Assembly: GCA_019239425.1 (NCBI GenBank)
Contig: JAFAZX010000024.1
Span: 1 to 64,000, forward strand
Length of the DNA stretch: 64,000 nucleotides
Direction: 5' to 3'
Source of the DNA: Acidobacteriota bacterium
Lineage (GTDB): Bacteria > Acidobacteriota > Blastocatellia > Pyrinomonadales > Pyrinomonadaceae
In this document: in pieces, positions 42,135 to 52,367 of the stretch
Position numbering within the stretch: the first letter of the stretch is position 1
Layout: the number at the start of each line of letters is the position of its first letter
Translations under genes and position numbers: made by a program
Notes under the pieces: model-generated
What the model saw: the letters and a program-made list of their open reading frames with translations, nothing else
What the model was told of the DNA's origin: nothing
Database searches by the model: none

Positions 42135-43018
42135 GGCGTTGCGCCCTGCTGCCAGCGCGCGGCCGGCACCTCGAACTCGTAGGTCTCGCCGTGGCTCAGG
42201 TAGATCATGCGCTCCGACAGGCCCGCGGCTTCGGCGGCGGCACGGAAATCTTCGAGCGGCGACTTGAAGACCTCGTAGTCGTTGTAGTGAATCGGAATCA
42301 CCTTCTTCGGGTTGATAATCTTAACGGCCTCGACGCCCTGCTCGGCGTCCATCGTCAGGAGTATCCCCATGATGGTCGTCCCGCCGAGGTGGAAGAGGCC
42401 GAGGTCGATGTCGGGGTAGCGCTTCGGTATCTCGTTCAGGTCGTCGAAGACGAGCGTGTCGCCGGTGATGTAGAGCCTGAGCGCCGCGCGGCCCGCGCCC
42501 GGGTCGAACTCAAGCATCGAGCCCATCACGGGCGGCAGGAACTTCTCGACGATGGGCGGCCCGTGCCGGCCCGGCATCGAGGTGACGCGGACGCGCGCGC
42601 CGCCCTTCTCGACCGCCACGGAGTCCCAGGTGTCGAGCGCGATGGTCGCGGTGAACCCTTTGTCCTTCAGCTCGCCCGCGGCGTGCTCGGTCGTGACGAC
42701 GGGCACGTCCTTGCGCAGGCGCTCCTCGGCGATGCGGTCGAAGTGGTCGCCGTGGTAGTGCGAGAGCACGACGAAGTCGAGCGGCGGCAGTTGTTCGATC
42801 TCGAGCGCTGGGTTCGTCAGACGCTCCGCCGTCAGCCCGTAGCCGAGGTGCACGTGGTCGCCCGCGTGCAGGAAGTTCGGGTCGGTCAGAATCGTGAAGC
42901 CCGCGTAGCGGAGAATCACCGTCGCCGTCCCGACGAAGAAGATGGAACCCTTCGAAAAGTCCGCGGCCGCGCCGCCCGCCTCCAGAGTTAAAGTGTGTGC
43001 CTTCTGCTCACCCATCAT
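42131..43018 (-). CDS. Metallo-beta-lactamase-fold hydrolase
   Basis: 295 residues from the ATG at 43018 (a second ATG directly follows); GAGGGGG precedes. An upstream extension to 43108 would run through the CCACCCGC palindrome and is rejected. The zinc motif HYHGDH (H87, H89, D91, H92) is joined by TDPNFLHAG, PGRHGPP, YITGDTLVFDD and HYNDYEVFKSP, as in the MBL/UlaG-like group. Substrate unknown. Its stop is shared with the TTG start of the enoyl-CoA hydratase (TTGA), so the two are translationally coupled. Confidence 0.88.
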   Translation of the reverse strand: MMGEQKAHTLTLEAGGAAADFSKGSIFFVGTATVILRYAGFTILTDPNFLHAGDHVHLGYGLTAERLTNPALEIEQLPPLDFVVLSHYHGDHFDRIAEERLRKDVPVVTTEHAAGELKDKGFTATIALDTWDSVAVEKGGARVRVTSMPGRHGPPIVEKFLPPVMGSMLEFDPGAGRAALRLYITGDTLVFDDLNEIPKRYPDIDLGLFHLGGTTIMGILLTMDAEQGVEAVKIINPKKVIPIHYNDYEVFKSPLEDFRAAAEAAGLSERMIYLSHGETYEFEVPAARWQQGATP

Positions 43019-43041
43019 GCCCCCCCTCTGCACGTAAATCA

Positions 43042-43132
43042 GGTCAGAACCACCCGCGGTAGCGGGTGGCCCTGTGCGACACGGCACTAGCGAATAGCAA
43101 AGGGCCACCCGCTACCGCGGGTGGTTCTGACC
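43042..43132. repeat. CCACCCGC double palindrome
   Basis: Two 32-nt arms, 43042-43073 and 43101-43132, are exact inverted repeats, and each arm is itself palindromic (CCACCCGCGGTAGCGGGTGG). A 27-nt loop separates them. It lies 73 nt 3' of the hydroxyacyl-CoA dehydrogenase stop and 24 nt 5' of the MBL start. Single-unit relative at 4110-4145. Confidence 0.88.
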
Positions 43133-43205
43133 GCTATCGCCTATGACCGTAGTTATATCCCGGCAGCTTAGCGCAGACGGCGCGGCCCGCGGCGTACGCT
43201 GCCGC

Positions 43206-44096
43206 TCAGACAAGGTTCATCGGCACGGGCTTCTTCGGGTCGGTGTAGTCGTAGAAGCCGCGGCCGGACTTGCGGCCGTAGAGGCCGGCCTTGACCATGC
43301 GCTTCAAGAGGGGCGGCGGCGCGAAGCGCTTCTCGCGGAACTCGTCGAACATGATCTCGGCGATGTAGTAGGTGGTGTCGAGGCCGACGAAGTCGAGCAG
43401 CGTGAGCGGCCCCATCGGGTGGCCGCAACCCAATTTCATGCCGTTGTCGATGTCGACGATGGAGCCGACGCCCTCTTCGAGCGCGCGGATCGAGTCGAGC
43501 AGGTAGGGGACGAGCAGGCGGTTGACGATGAAGCCCGACTTGTCGCCCGCGCGGACGGGCACCTTGCCGAGCTTGCGCCCGAACTCGACGGCCGACTCGT
43601 AGACCTCCTCGTCGGTGAGGATGGTGCGGACGACCTCGACCAGCTTCATGAGGGGCACGGGGTTGAAGAAGTGCAGGCCGACGAAGCGCGCCTGCCGTTC
43701 GGGCCGCGTCGCCGTCATCATCTCCGTGACGGAGAGCGACGACGTGTTCGAGGCGAAGATGGTCTCGGGCTTGCAGACGGCGTCGAGCTGGTTGTAGGTG
43801 TCGCGCTTGGCTTCGAGATTCTCGACGATGGCCTCGATGATGATGTCGCAGTCCTTCAGGTCTTCGAGCGAGGTCGTGCCCTTGATGCGGCCGCGAATCT
43901 CGGCCTGCTGCTCGGGGGTGATGTTGCCCTTCTCCGCGAACTTCGCCAGGGACTTCTCGATCCCCGCGAAGCCGCGGTCGCACAAGTCCTGCGTCATCTC
44001 GCGCACGATGACTTCACAACCGGCCGCCGCCGCGGTCTGCGCGATGCCGGAACCCATCAGGCCGCAGCCGAGCACGCCGACTTTCTGAATCTCCAT
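43206..44096 (-). CDS. hbd: 3-hydroxybutyryl-CoA dehydrogenase
   Basis: 296 residues. The N-terminal VGVLGCGLMGSGIAQTAAAAG is the NAD-binding Rossmann fold. FASNTSSLSVTEM and GLHFFNPVPLMKLVEVV (catalytic His) are the 3-hydroxyacyl-CoA dehydrogenase signatures, with DKSGFIVNRLLVPYLLDS closing the domain. The C-terminal half (LGCGHPMGPLTLLDFVGLDT, GRKSGRGFYDYTDPKKP) is complete. It likely interconverts 3-hydroxybutyryl-CoA and acetoacetyl-CoA. The same strand carries a coupled MBL/enoyl-CoA hydratase pair downstream. The rhomboid protease gene lies 45 nt upstream. Confidence 0.92.
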   Translation of the reverse strand: MEIQKVGVLGCGLMGSGIAQTAAAAGCEVIVREMTQDLCDRGFAGIEKSLAKFAEKGNITPEQQAEIRGRIKGTTSLEDLKDCDIIIEAIVENLEAKRDTYNQLDAVCKPETIFASNTSSLSVTEMMTATRPERQARFVGLHFFNPVPLMKLVEVVRTILTDEEVYESAVEFGRKLGKVPVRAGDKSGFIVNRLLVPYLLDSIRALEEGVGSIVDIDNGMKLGCGHPMGPLTLLDFVGLDTTYYIAEIMFDEFREKRFAPPPLLKRMVKAGLYGRKSGRGFYDYTDPKKPVPMNLV

Positions 44097-44141
44097 CTCT
44101 TCAAGTTCTCCTGTTCAGTTTTGATTTGAGGGTGTGTGTCT

Positions 44142-45491
44142 CTACTTATTCTCGCGAGCCGGTTCCTCCGGCTTCTGCATGTTGAGCTTGCCGCCCGCCT
44201 CGTCGTTGATCCACTGCTCAAGGCTCTTCTGCCAGGCCGCGAACTCTTTGGAGAGCTTCGCGGCGCGTTGCTCGCGCGCGCGCGCGTCCGCCGATTCGTC
44301 GTTCGACGCGGCGAGGGCGCGCGCGAGCAGCCCGCGCAGGTCTGCGCGCAGCGAATCGGCCTCGGGGCTGAGGGCGGGCGACTGTTCGAGCTGTTCGATG
44401 GCGGGCACGAGGCCGTCCGGGTCGCCCTTGAGGAAGCGCACGAAGGCGCCCTGTCCGGCGTTGACCGAGTCGATGAATGACTGCCGCGAGTCCGGCGCCG
44501 GCGCGCTCGGCTTCGGGTTCGAGAGACGCGGCGGCGGCGCGGCGAGGTGTCGCGCCGCCATCACGAAGCTCAGGACGATCAGCGCGAGGCACGCCGCCTG
44601 CGCCGCGTGCCAGGCGTGCGCGACGCGGCCGCGGGTGCCCGGCCGCTGGTAGCCGACCACCAGCCCCAGCAACACCCCCGCGAAGAGCCCGCCGAGGTGC
44701 GCCGCGTTGGGGAGGCGGTCGCGCCAGACGTAACCGACGAAGAGGTTGAGCGCGAGCGTCGGCAGCAGCCCGTACTTGTACGCGAAGCCCAGGTCGTCGG
44801 GTAGCTCGCGGCGGTACTTGACGCCGCAGACCAGCAGCACTCCCATCAGCCCGAAGAGCGCGCCCGACGCGCCGGCCGAGGGGCTGTCGTAACGCTTGAA
44901 GAGGAACTCGCCGAGCGCGCCGTGGGCCAACTCGGGGCGCACCGAGAGGTAGCTGGCGACGACCCCGGCGATGCCGGTCAGAGTCCAGAAGACGACGAAG
45001 CGCGCAGAGCCGTAGAGTTTCTCCACGTACGGCCCGAGTATGAAGAGGCCGCACATGTTCGCCAGCAGGTGCATGTGCGACAGCAGCGGGCTGAGCGGCC
45101 CCGTCCCGACCCACTGCGGCGGCAACTGCACGTGCAGGAAGATGGGCGTGACGAAGCGCCACCACTGCCCCTCCTGGTCGATGAGGTAGTTGACCTTCGC
45201 GCCGTAGGCGCGCAAGACCTCGCCGGTCGCGCCGCCCGAGAGGTACATCAGGATGTAGAGGAAGACGTTGGCGACGAGGAAGACGAAGGTGAAGGTGGCC
45301 GGGCGCGAGATGATGGCGCGCAGGAAGCTCAAGGTCTCGGGGTCTGCGTGCGGCGCGCGCTGCGGCCGCTCCTCGCGGCGGGCGACCGGGGTGCCGCACA
45401 CCATGCAGCGCGCCTCGCCCGCACCCACGAGCGCCCCGCAGTGGCGGCACACGCCCGTGCGGCCCGCCCCCTCTGACTGACCTTCGGCCAA
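44142..45491 (-). CDS. Rhomboid family intramembrane serine protease with N-terminal zinc ribbon
   Basis: About 449 residues from a TTG at 45491 (AAGG upstream); a longer frame to an ATG at 45575 would start inside palindromic element copy 3. A four-Cys zinc ribbon (CRHCG, CMVCG) opens the protein. The rhomboid membrane core follows, with LLSHMHLLANMCGLFILGPYVE, the catalytic Ser in AGASGALFGLMG and the catalytic His in NAAHLGGLFAG, embedded in six or more transmembrane segments. A ~100-residue cytoplasmic or periplasmic helical tail (SLEQWINDEAGG region) ends it. The active site is intact, so it should cleave transmembrane substrates. Start uncertain. Confidence 0.85.
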   Translation of the reverse strand: MAEGQSEGAGRTGVCRHCGALVGAGEARCMVCGTPVARREERPQRAPHADPETLSFLRAIISRPATFTFVFLVANVFLYILMYLSGGATGEVLRAYGAKVNYLIDQEGQWWRFVTPIFLHVQLPPQWVGTGPLSPLLSHMHLLANMCGLFILGPYVEKLYGSARFVVFWTLTGIAGVVASYLSVRPELAHGALGEFLFKRYDSPSAGASGALFGLMGVLLVCGVKYRRELPDDLGFAYKYGLLPTLALNLFVGYVWRDRLPNAAHLGGLFAGVLLGLVVGYQRPGTRGRVAHAWHAAQAACLALIVLSFVMAARHLAAPPPRLSNPKPSAPAPDSRQSFIDSVNAGQGAFVRFLKGDPDGLVPAIEQLEQSPALSPEADSLRADLRGLLARALAASNDESADARAREQRAAKLSKEFAAWQKSLEQWINDEAGGKLNMQKPEEPARENK

Positions 45492-45573
45492 GACCTTAAA
45501 CGTCCGTACTGTCCGAGTGTGAAACTTTACCTGCGCGCCCGATTCTATTTCCCCGCCGTGCAAACGGCAACTC

Positions 45574-45784
45574 ATACCGACTTGCGAAATAGGATAAGGC
45601 CGCTCAAAGCTGGGAGCGCGGGCATCCCTGCCCGCCTGAGCGCCGCCGGCGCGAATGCTGTCAGACTTCCTGCCTCAAGGTTGAGATAAAGAGTGAGACG
45701 GTCAGCGTGCTAAAGCACGCTGGCGGGCAGGGATGCCCGCGCTCCCGGCGACAAGTCGCCTTATTCTATTTCGCAAGTCGGTAT
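45574..45784. mobile_element. MITE-like palindromic element, copy 3 (211 bp)
   Basis: 12-bp terminal repeats ATACCGACTTGC and GCAAGTCGGTAT, subterminal GGGAGCGCGGGCATCCC pair, internal CAGCGTGCTAAAGCACGCTGG hairpin on the right, same orientation as copy 1. No ORF. It abuts heptamer repeats on its right side and lies in the divergent region between the rhomboid and subtilase genes, unlike copies 1 and 2, which are 3' of genes. Confidence 0.8.
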
Positions 45785-45785
45785 C

Positions 45786-45939
45786 AGTAGGCAGCAGGCA
45801 GATGGCAGTAGGCAGTGCAGGGGGTGTTGGGTGTTGGGAGTTAGGTGTTGCGTAAGAGCTAATTATCCTACCCAGCACCCGGCACCTGACACCCAAAACC
45901 TTCTTACCGCCTAGCTGCCATCTGCCTACTGCCTACTTT
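45786..45939. repeat. Nested GGCAGTA and GTGTTGG heptamer palindromes
   Basis: Outer GGCAGTA-family arms (about 45786-45818 and 45914-45939) enclose inner GTGTTGG-family arms (45822-45851 and 45871-45899). Two heptamer families are therefore nested in one locus, next to element copy 3. The region between 45492 and 46123 contains only these repeats and the two divergent promoters; no gene is seen. Confidence 0.8.
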
Positions 45940-46123
45940 CCCCTCGTTCTCCCTGACAGAAAACTCGTCAGCGACTTTCGTCACGGTGACCGGTGGCGGG
46001 CGGCGGGCGAGTGTTTCTTCTGAGGTTTCGCGGCGGCACGGGCGTTGCCCTCGGGGCCGGGGTCGCACGAAATCTCACCACGAAGCGGCCGAGCCAGACG
46101 GACTTTGAAGGAGCCGACCGACT

Positions 46124-48457
<2,334 letters not shown>

Positions 48458-48463
48458 TCCCCT

Positions 48464-49495
48464 TCACGGCCGCGGCGGGGTGGCGCCGGCCGGGACGATC
48501 CAGAGTTGGGTCGAGCCGGTCGTGCGCGGGCCGCCGTCGAGGACGACGATGCGCGAGGCGTCGATGCCGCGCGTGGTGACGATGTAGTCGCGCGCGCGCT
48601 GCGCCCGCTGGAGCCCCGTCCCGTAGCGCTTGTTGCCGCCGCCGTAGCCGATGATGTAACCCTGCGCGCCGGGGCTGTTCTGCAGCTCGATGGCGAAGAT
48701 GTCGAAGCGCGCCTTCTCGTCGTCGCGCGACACCTCGCCGACCTCGTCGAACTTGGTCGGGTTCGGCGGCGCCGGCACCGAAGCCTGGCACTGCGCGCGG
48801 CACTCGAGGTTGTAGCCCGCGACCTCGACCGTCGCCGTGATGGCCTGGCCGGCGAGTCCGGCCGTGTCCACGGTGATGGTCGGCGTCCCCTGGCCCGAGA
48901 TGATCGTGCCGGCCGAGACGACCCAGTTGTAGACGGGCGTGGCGCCCGGCGTGCCGCCCGAGATCGAGGCCGTGAAGGTCACGGGCGCCCCGGCCTGCTG
49001 CACGTCCGGGCAGTTGATGGTGACGTTCGGGCAGACGGGCCGCGGCGGCGGGCAGGTGCGCACCACCACCTTCGTCGAGGTGAAGGCCGTGCAGAGCGGG
49101 TTGTCGACGGGGCCGCTCTCGACCGTCACCGTGGCGTTGTAGACGCCGGGCTGCGCGTCCGACAAGTCCCAGACCACGTCGGTGCCGTCGTAGCTGTCGA
49201 GCCGGCCGCCCGAGACCACCCACTTGTAGCGCAGGGGCTTGCCCTCGGGGCTGAGGCCCGCGGCCTTGAGGTGGACGCGCGGGTTGGACATCGACTCGGC
49301 GTCTGGGCAGAGCGTGACGACCTGCGCGTCCGAGTCGAGCCGTATGGTCGGCGGCTGGTACTGCGGCGGCGTGGGCGTCGCGGTCTGCTGCGGGGCCTTG
49401 CCCTTGTGCGCCGCGCGCGAGGAGGTGGCGACTAAGCCCGCGGCGGCCAGCAGCAGCACGCCGAGCACGACCAGGGTACGCTTTCCTGAGAGCAT
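48464..49495 (-). CDS. Exported protein with PKD-like beta domains and OmpA-like C-terminus
   Basis: 343 residues. An N-terminal membrane or signal segment (LVVLGVLLLAAAGLVATSS) is followed by a Thr/Pro-rich stretch. Two PKD/immunoglobulin-like beta domains follow (~70-150: YKWVVSGGRLDSYDGTDVVWDL; ~165-235: YNWVVSAGTIISGQGTPTITVDT). The C-terminal ~100 residues resemble the OmpA peptidoglycan-binding-type fold (FDIFAIELQNSPGAQGYIIGYGGG, RAQRARDYIVTTRGIDASRIVVLDGG). The canonical Asp/Arg binding pair is only partly conserved, so wall binding is plausible but unproven. Confidence 0.78.
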   Translation of the reverse strand: MLSGKRTLVVLGVLLLAAAGLVATSSRAAHKGKAPQQTATPTPPQYQPPTIRLDSDAQVVTLCPDAESMSNPRVHLKAAGLSPEGKPLRYKWVVSGGRLDSYDGTDVVWDLSDAQPGVYNATVTVESGPVDNPLCTAFTSTKVVVRTCPPPRPVCPNVTINCPDVQQAGAPVTFTASISGGTPGATPVYNWVVSAGTIISGQGTPTITVDTAGLAGQAITATVEVAGYNLECRAQCQASVPAPPNPTKFDEVGEVSRDDEKARFDIFAIELQNSPGAQGYIIGYGGGNKRYGTGLQRAQRARDYIVTTRGIDASRIVVLDGGPRTTGSTQLWIVPAGATPPRP

Positions 49496-49701
49496 CTCCG
49501 ACTCCTTACTTGTCCGGTTGGCAGTTACAGGCGCACAGGTTAAACCAAATTCCCCGCGCCGACAACGGTATTCTTACACCCTTGCGGAAACACCCAATCC
49601 CGCCCCGTTTCCACCCGCCCGCCCGCCGGGGCCGGATTGGGTGGAGAAAAGAGTCTTGTTCTCTGATATCATCCCGGCGAAACTGAGAAAGGGCTCCCGC
49701 C

Positions 49702-50250
49702 ATGAGCACCAGGACACAGGCGACCGTCGAAGACTTATACCGCATCCGCGACCGGGGCAAGGCCGAGGTCGTCAACGGGGAGGTCGTTTTCATGAGTCCG
49801 ACCGGTGACATGCCGGGGCGCGCGGGCGGCGCGATCTACGTGAGCCTGCGGGGCGTCGAGCGGCGCGCGGGCGGGCGCGCCTACCCGGATAATGTCGGGT
49901 TCAGGGTCAGCCTGCTGAACCGCAAGTCATTCAGCCCCGACGCGGCCTTCTACACAGGCCCGCCCACGGGCATGAAGTTCCTCGAAGGCGCGCCGGCCTT
50001 TGCCGCCGAGATTAGGAGCGAGAACGATTACGGACGAGAAGCAGAGGCCGAGATTGCCGCAAAGCGCGCCGACTACTTCACCGCGGGCACGCTCGTCGTC
50101 TGGGACGTTGACCTCCTGAGCGTTGACGTGGTCAAAGTCTACCGCGCGTCCGACCCGGACAACCCGCAGGTCTACCGGCGCGGTGAAGCGGCCGAAGCCG
50201 AGCCCGCCGTCCACGGCTGGACGATGCCCGTAGACGAACTGTTCGACTAA
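49702..50250 (+). CDS. Uma2 family (DUF820) restriction-endonuclease-like protein
   Basis: 182 residues. VEDLYRIRDRGKAEVVNGEVVFMSPTG is the Uma2 start, and SPDAAFYTG and FAAEIRSENDYG supply Asp and Glu of the PD-(D/E)xK-like core. KRADYFTAGTLVVWDVD carries the Lys/Trp part. This family is widespread in Cyanobacteria and Acidobacteria, usually in many copies, and its physiological substrate is unknown. It is transcribed away from the PKD-like gene. The start has AAGGGCTCCCGCC before it, giving a weak ribosome site. Cytoplasmic. Confidence 0.88.
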   Translation: MSTRTQATVEDLYRIRDRGKAEVVNGEVVFMSPTGDMPGRAGGAIYVSLRGVERRAGGRAYPDNVGFRVSLLNRKSFSPDAAFYTGPPTGMKFLEGAPAFAAEIRSENDYGREAEAEIAAKRADYFTAGTLVVWDVDLLSVDVVKVYRASDPDNPQVYRRGEAAEAEPAVHGWTMPVDELFD

Positions 50251-50304
50251 ACCTCTTCGCATTAACATTCAACCAACGCGGCCCCGCAGAAGGAGACAGA
50301 CTTC

Positions 50305-50808
50305 ATGAGCGTAGCCACCGCGCAACTACCCGCCGAGAGGCCGAGGGCGGCACGGGCGATTGTGTGGGGCGGGCTGCTGGCGGGGCTGGGCGACATCACG
50401 TTCGCTTTCGTCGCGTCGGGGCTGCGCGGGGTGGGGCCGGTGCGCGTGTTGCAGTCGGTCGCGTCGGGGCTGCTCGGCGAGGCGGCGAAGGACGGAGGAG
50501 TGTTGACGGCCGCGCTCGGCGCGGTGCTGCACTTCCTCATCGCCTTCATCTGGGCGACCGTCTACTGGCTCCTGAGCCGCAGGTTGAAAGTGCTCGTCGA
50601 ACACCCGGTGGTCTGCGGGCTGCTCTACGGCTTCGCGGTCTACGCGTTCATGTACCTCGTCGTGATACCGCTCTCGGCCGCCTACTTCAAGCCCACGTTC
50701 ACGCCCTTCACCGTCTCGCTCAACGGGGCGGGGCACATGCTTCTGGTCGGGCTGCCCATCGCGCTCGCCGCTTATAAATTCACGGACAAGACAGGGAGGG
50801 AAAGATGA
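50305..50808 (+). CDS. Small integral membrane protein (DUF1440/YagU-like)
   Basis: 167 residues from the ATG at 50305, preceded by AAGGAG. Four hydrophobic helices are seen (AIVWGGLLAGLGDITFAFV, LHFLIAFIWATVYWLL, VCGLLYGFAVYAFMYLVVIPL, MLLVGLPIALAAYKF), like the YagU/DUF1440 group of inner-membrane proteins. The function is not known. The nitroreductase gene starts within its stop (ATGA overlap), so the two are co-translated. Confidence 0.78.
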   Translation: MSVATAQLPAERPRAARAIVWGGLLAGLGDITFAFVASGLRGVGPVRVLQSVASGLLGEAAKDGGVLTAALGAVLHFLIAFIWATVYWLLSRRLKVLVEHPVVCGLLYGFAVYAFMYLVVIPLSAAYFKPTFTPFTVSLNGAGHMLLVGLPIALAAYKFTDKTGRER

Positions 50809-51398
50809 TCGACGGCAGTGAGGTTCGGGAGCCGCAGGCGCAGCATCCCGTGGACGAGTTGTTCCTCGACCGCTGGTCGCCGCGCGCGATGTCGGGCGAG
50901 GGCGTGAGCGAGGAGGAGTTGTCGACGCTCTTCGAGGCGGCGCGCTGGGCGCCCTCTTCTTACAACAACCAGCCGTGGCGCATCCTCTACGCGCGGCGCG
51001 ACACGGCGCACTGGGAGGCCTTCTTCGACCTGCTCGTCGAGGGCAACCGGAACTGGGCGAAGGACGCGGCCGCGCTGCTCCTCTTCGTCTCGAAGGAGAC
51101 GTTCGACTTCAACGGGAAGCCCTACCCGACGCACTCCTTCGACACGGGCGCGGCGTGGGAGAACCTCGCGCTCCAGGCGACGATGTTGGGGCTGGTCACG
51201 CACGGCATGCAGGGCTTCGACTACGACCGCGCGCGGGCTGAGCTGAACATCCCCGAGGGCTTCCGCGTCGAGGCGATGGTCGCGGTCGGCCGCCCCGGCG
51301 ACCCGGCGCAACTGCCCGAACCCTTGCGCGAACGCGAAGCGCCCAGCGGCCGCAAAGCCCTCTCCGAGATAACCTGCGAGGGCGCCTTCAACTTCTGA
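50805..51398 (+). CDS. Nitroreductase family protein
   Basis: 197 residues from the ATG at 50805, overlapping the previous stop by 4 nt. FLDRWSPRAMSGEGVSEEELSTLFEAARWAPSSYNNQPWRIL is the classic FMN-binding N-terminal region of nitroreductases (RxSxR-like, WAPSSxNxQPW). TGAAWENLALQATMLGLVTHGMQGFD is the dimer and flavin helix. Probably FMN-dependent and NAD(P)H-using; the substrate is not known. Shorter than many relatives, but the fold is complete. Downstream is a GTGTTGG heptamer repeat. Confidence 0.9.
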   Translation: MIDGSEVREPQAQHPVDELFLDRWSPRAMSGEGVSEEELSTLFEAARWAPSSYNNQPWRILYARRDTAHWEAFFDLLVEGNRNWAKDAAALLLFVSKETFDFNGKPYPTHSFDTGAAWENLALQATMLGLVTHGMQGFDYDRARAELNIPEGFRVEAMVAVGRPGDPAQLPEPLREREAPSGRKALSEITCEGAFNF

Positions 51399-51401
51399 AG
51401 T

Positions 51402-51540
51402 CAGGTGCTGGGTTTTGGTTTTGGGTTTCAGGTGTTGGGTGCTGGGTATTGGTTAGAACTGAGTTTTCAACCAGCACCTAGATCCCAAAACCCAAAACCC
51501 TTCTTCAACCCAACACCCAGAACCCAGAACCCAACACCTC
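51402..51540. repeat. GTGTTGG heptamer palindrome 3' of the nitroreductase gene
   Basis: GGTGCTGGGTTTTGGTTTTG... (51402-51452) and the inverse (CCAGCACC...CCAACACC, 51470-51540) consist of GTGCTGG/GTTTTGG/GTGTTGG units. The right arm is about 20 bp longer than the left. It ends 21 nt before the next start. Confidence 0.85.
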
Positions 51541-51561
51541 TTACCCCAAAGGAGTCCTCCG

Positions 51562-51942
51562 ATGAGTCAGTATCGTCCCCCCGCGTATCAGCCGCCGCGG
51601 CCCTACCAGCCACCGCGGCCGCCCTACCCGTACCCGCCGCAGCACGTCGCCCGCCAATACCAGTCGCCGCCGAAGACTACGGTCGTGGCCGTGCTGCTGG
51701 AAGTCATGCCCGGCCTCCTCCTACAGACCTTCGGCATCGGACACATGTATGCGGGCAACGTCGGGGTGGGGCTGCTCTTCATGTTCGGCTACTGGTTCGT
51801 GCAGTTCATCAACCTCCTGCTCTGCGTCGTCTTCATAGGCTTCCTCACGCTCCCGCTCACATACATCCTCGCGCTGGTCATCTCGCCGATCCTCGCGTTG
51901 CAGGCGGCCGAGCGCGCGAACCGCGCCGCCGGTTTCGAGTAA
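51562..51942 (+). CDS. Proline/tyrosine-rich TM2-like membrane protein
   Basis: 126 residues. The N-terminal ~45 residues are rich in Pro/Tyr/Gln (PPAYQPPRPYQPPRPPYPYP). Two or three hydrophobic helices follow, with a LLQTFGIGHMYAGNVGVGLLFM segment that resembles a TM2 domain. The role is unknown. AAAGGAG is present upstream of the ATG. Only 13 nt separate it from the next (broken) gene. Confidence 0.75.
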   Translation: MSQYRPPAYQPPRPYQPPRPPYPYPPQHVARQYQSPPKTTVVAVLLEVMPGLLLQTFGIGHMYAGNVGVGLLFMFGYWFVQFINLLLCVVFIGFLTLPLTYILALVISPILALQAAERANRAAGFE

Positions 51943-51955
51943 CCCGCCCCGCGTC

Positions 51956-52240
51956 ATGGCGCCGCGCAGGAAGTCAGCCGGAAGGAAGTTCGAGGCCGAG
52001 CCGCGGGAACCCTTTGCCGCGCGGCGCGTCGAGCGCGTGAGGCGACTGCTCATGCGGCGCGGCCTGCCGCGCGTCGAGATGTCTCTGATCCTCGCGGCGA
52101 CGGGCGCGGCCGGTTTCGTCGCGTCGTTCGTGCTGCTGCACCTGGGCGTGTAGCGGATGTGGCTCCGCTACCCTTTGGCGGTGCTGTTTGCCTACGGGGT
52201 CTTCATCTTGCTGCTGCGCGTCTGGCTCTCTCCGACTTGA
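51956..52240 (+). pseudogene. Interrupted membrane-protein gene (in-frame TAG)
   Basis: From the ATG at 51956 the frame codes RVERVRRLLMRRGLPRVEM and SLILAATGAAGFVASFVLLHLGV, then hits TAG (52151-52153). The same frame continues with R-MWLRYPLAVLFAYGVFILLLRVWL to a TGA at 52238-52240. As I recall, related conserved bacterial proteins have these two hydrophobic segments in one polypeptide joined as ...LHxGxxxMxLRYPLAVxxAY. The sequence therefore looks like a full-length gene split by a single stop, with the rest of the C-terminus also lost. A readthrough or two-piece product is possible, since the second half could start at the ATG at 52157. Confidence 0.6.
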
Positions 52241-52260
52241 CTGTAGCGCGTCATTCGTTA

Positions 52261-52330
52261 ACCACAGAGACACAGAGGCACGGCTTGTTGAGCTATTCCG
52301 CTTCAAGCTGTGCCTCTGTGTCTCTGTGGT
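52261..52330. repeat. CACAGAGG octamer hairpin
   Basis: Left arm ACCACAGAGACACAGAGGCA... (52261-52286) and right arm (52305-52330) are inverted repeats over 26 bp with one mismatch and an 18-nt loop. It lies between the broken membrane-protein gene and the PEP carboxylase stop (52368). Related hairpins lie at 31593-31670 and 57315-57390. Confidence 0.88.
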
Positions 52331-52367
52331 GAAAATTCCCTCCCACCTACACACAAGCAACGATACT

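Noticed and set aside
43019..43108. N-terminal extension of the 42 kb MBL protein
   Set aside because: It translates the CCACCCGC palindrome (PPATAGGSD) and passes the better-supported ATG pair with GAGGGGG at 43018.
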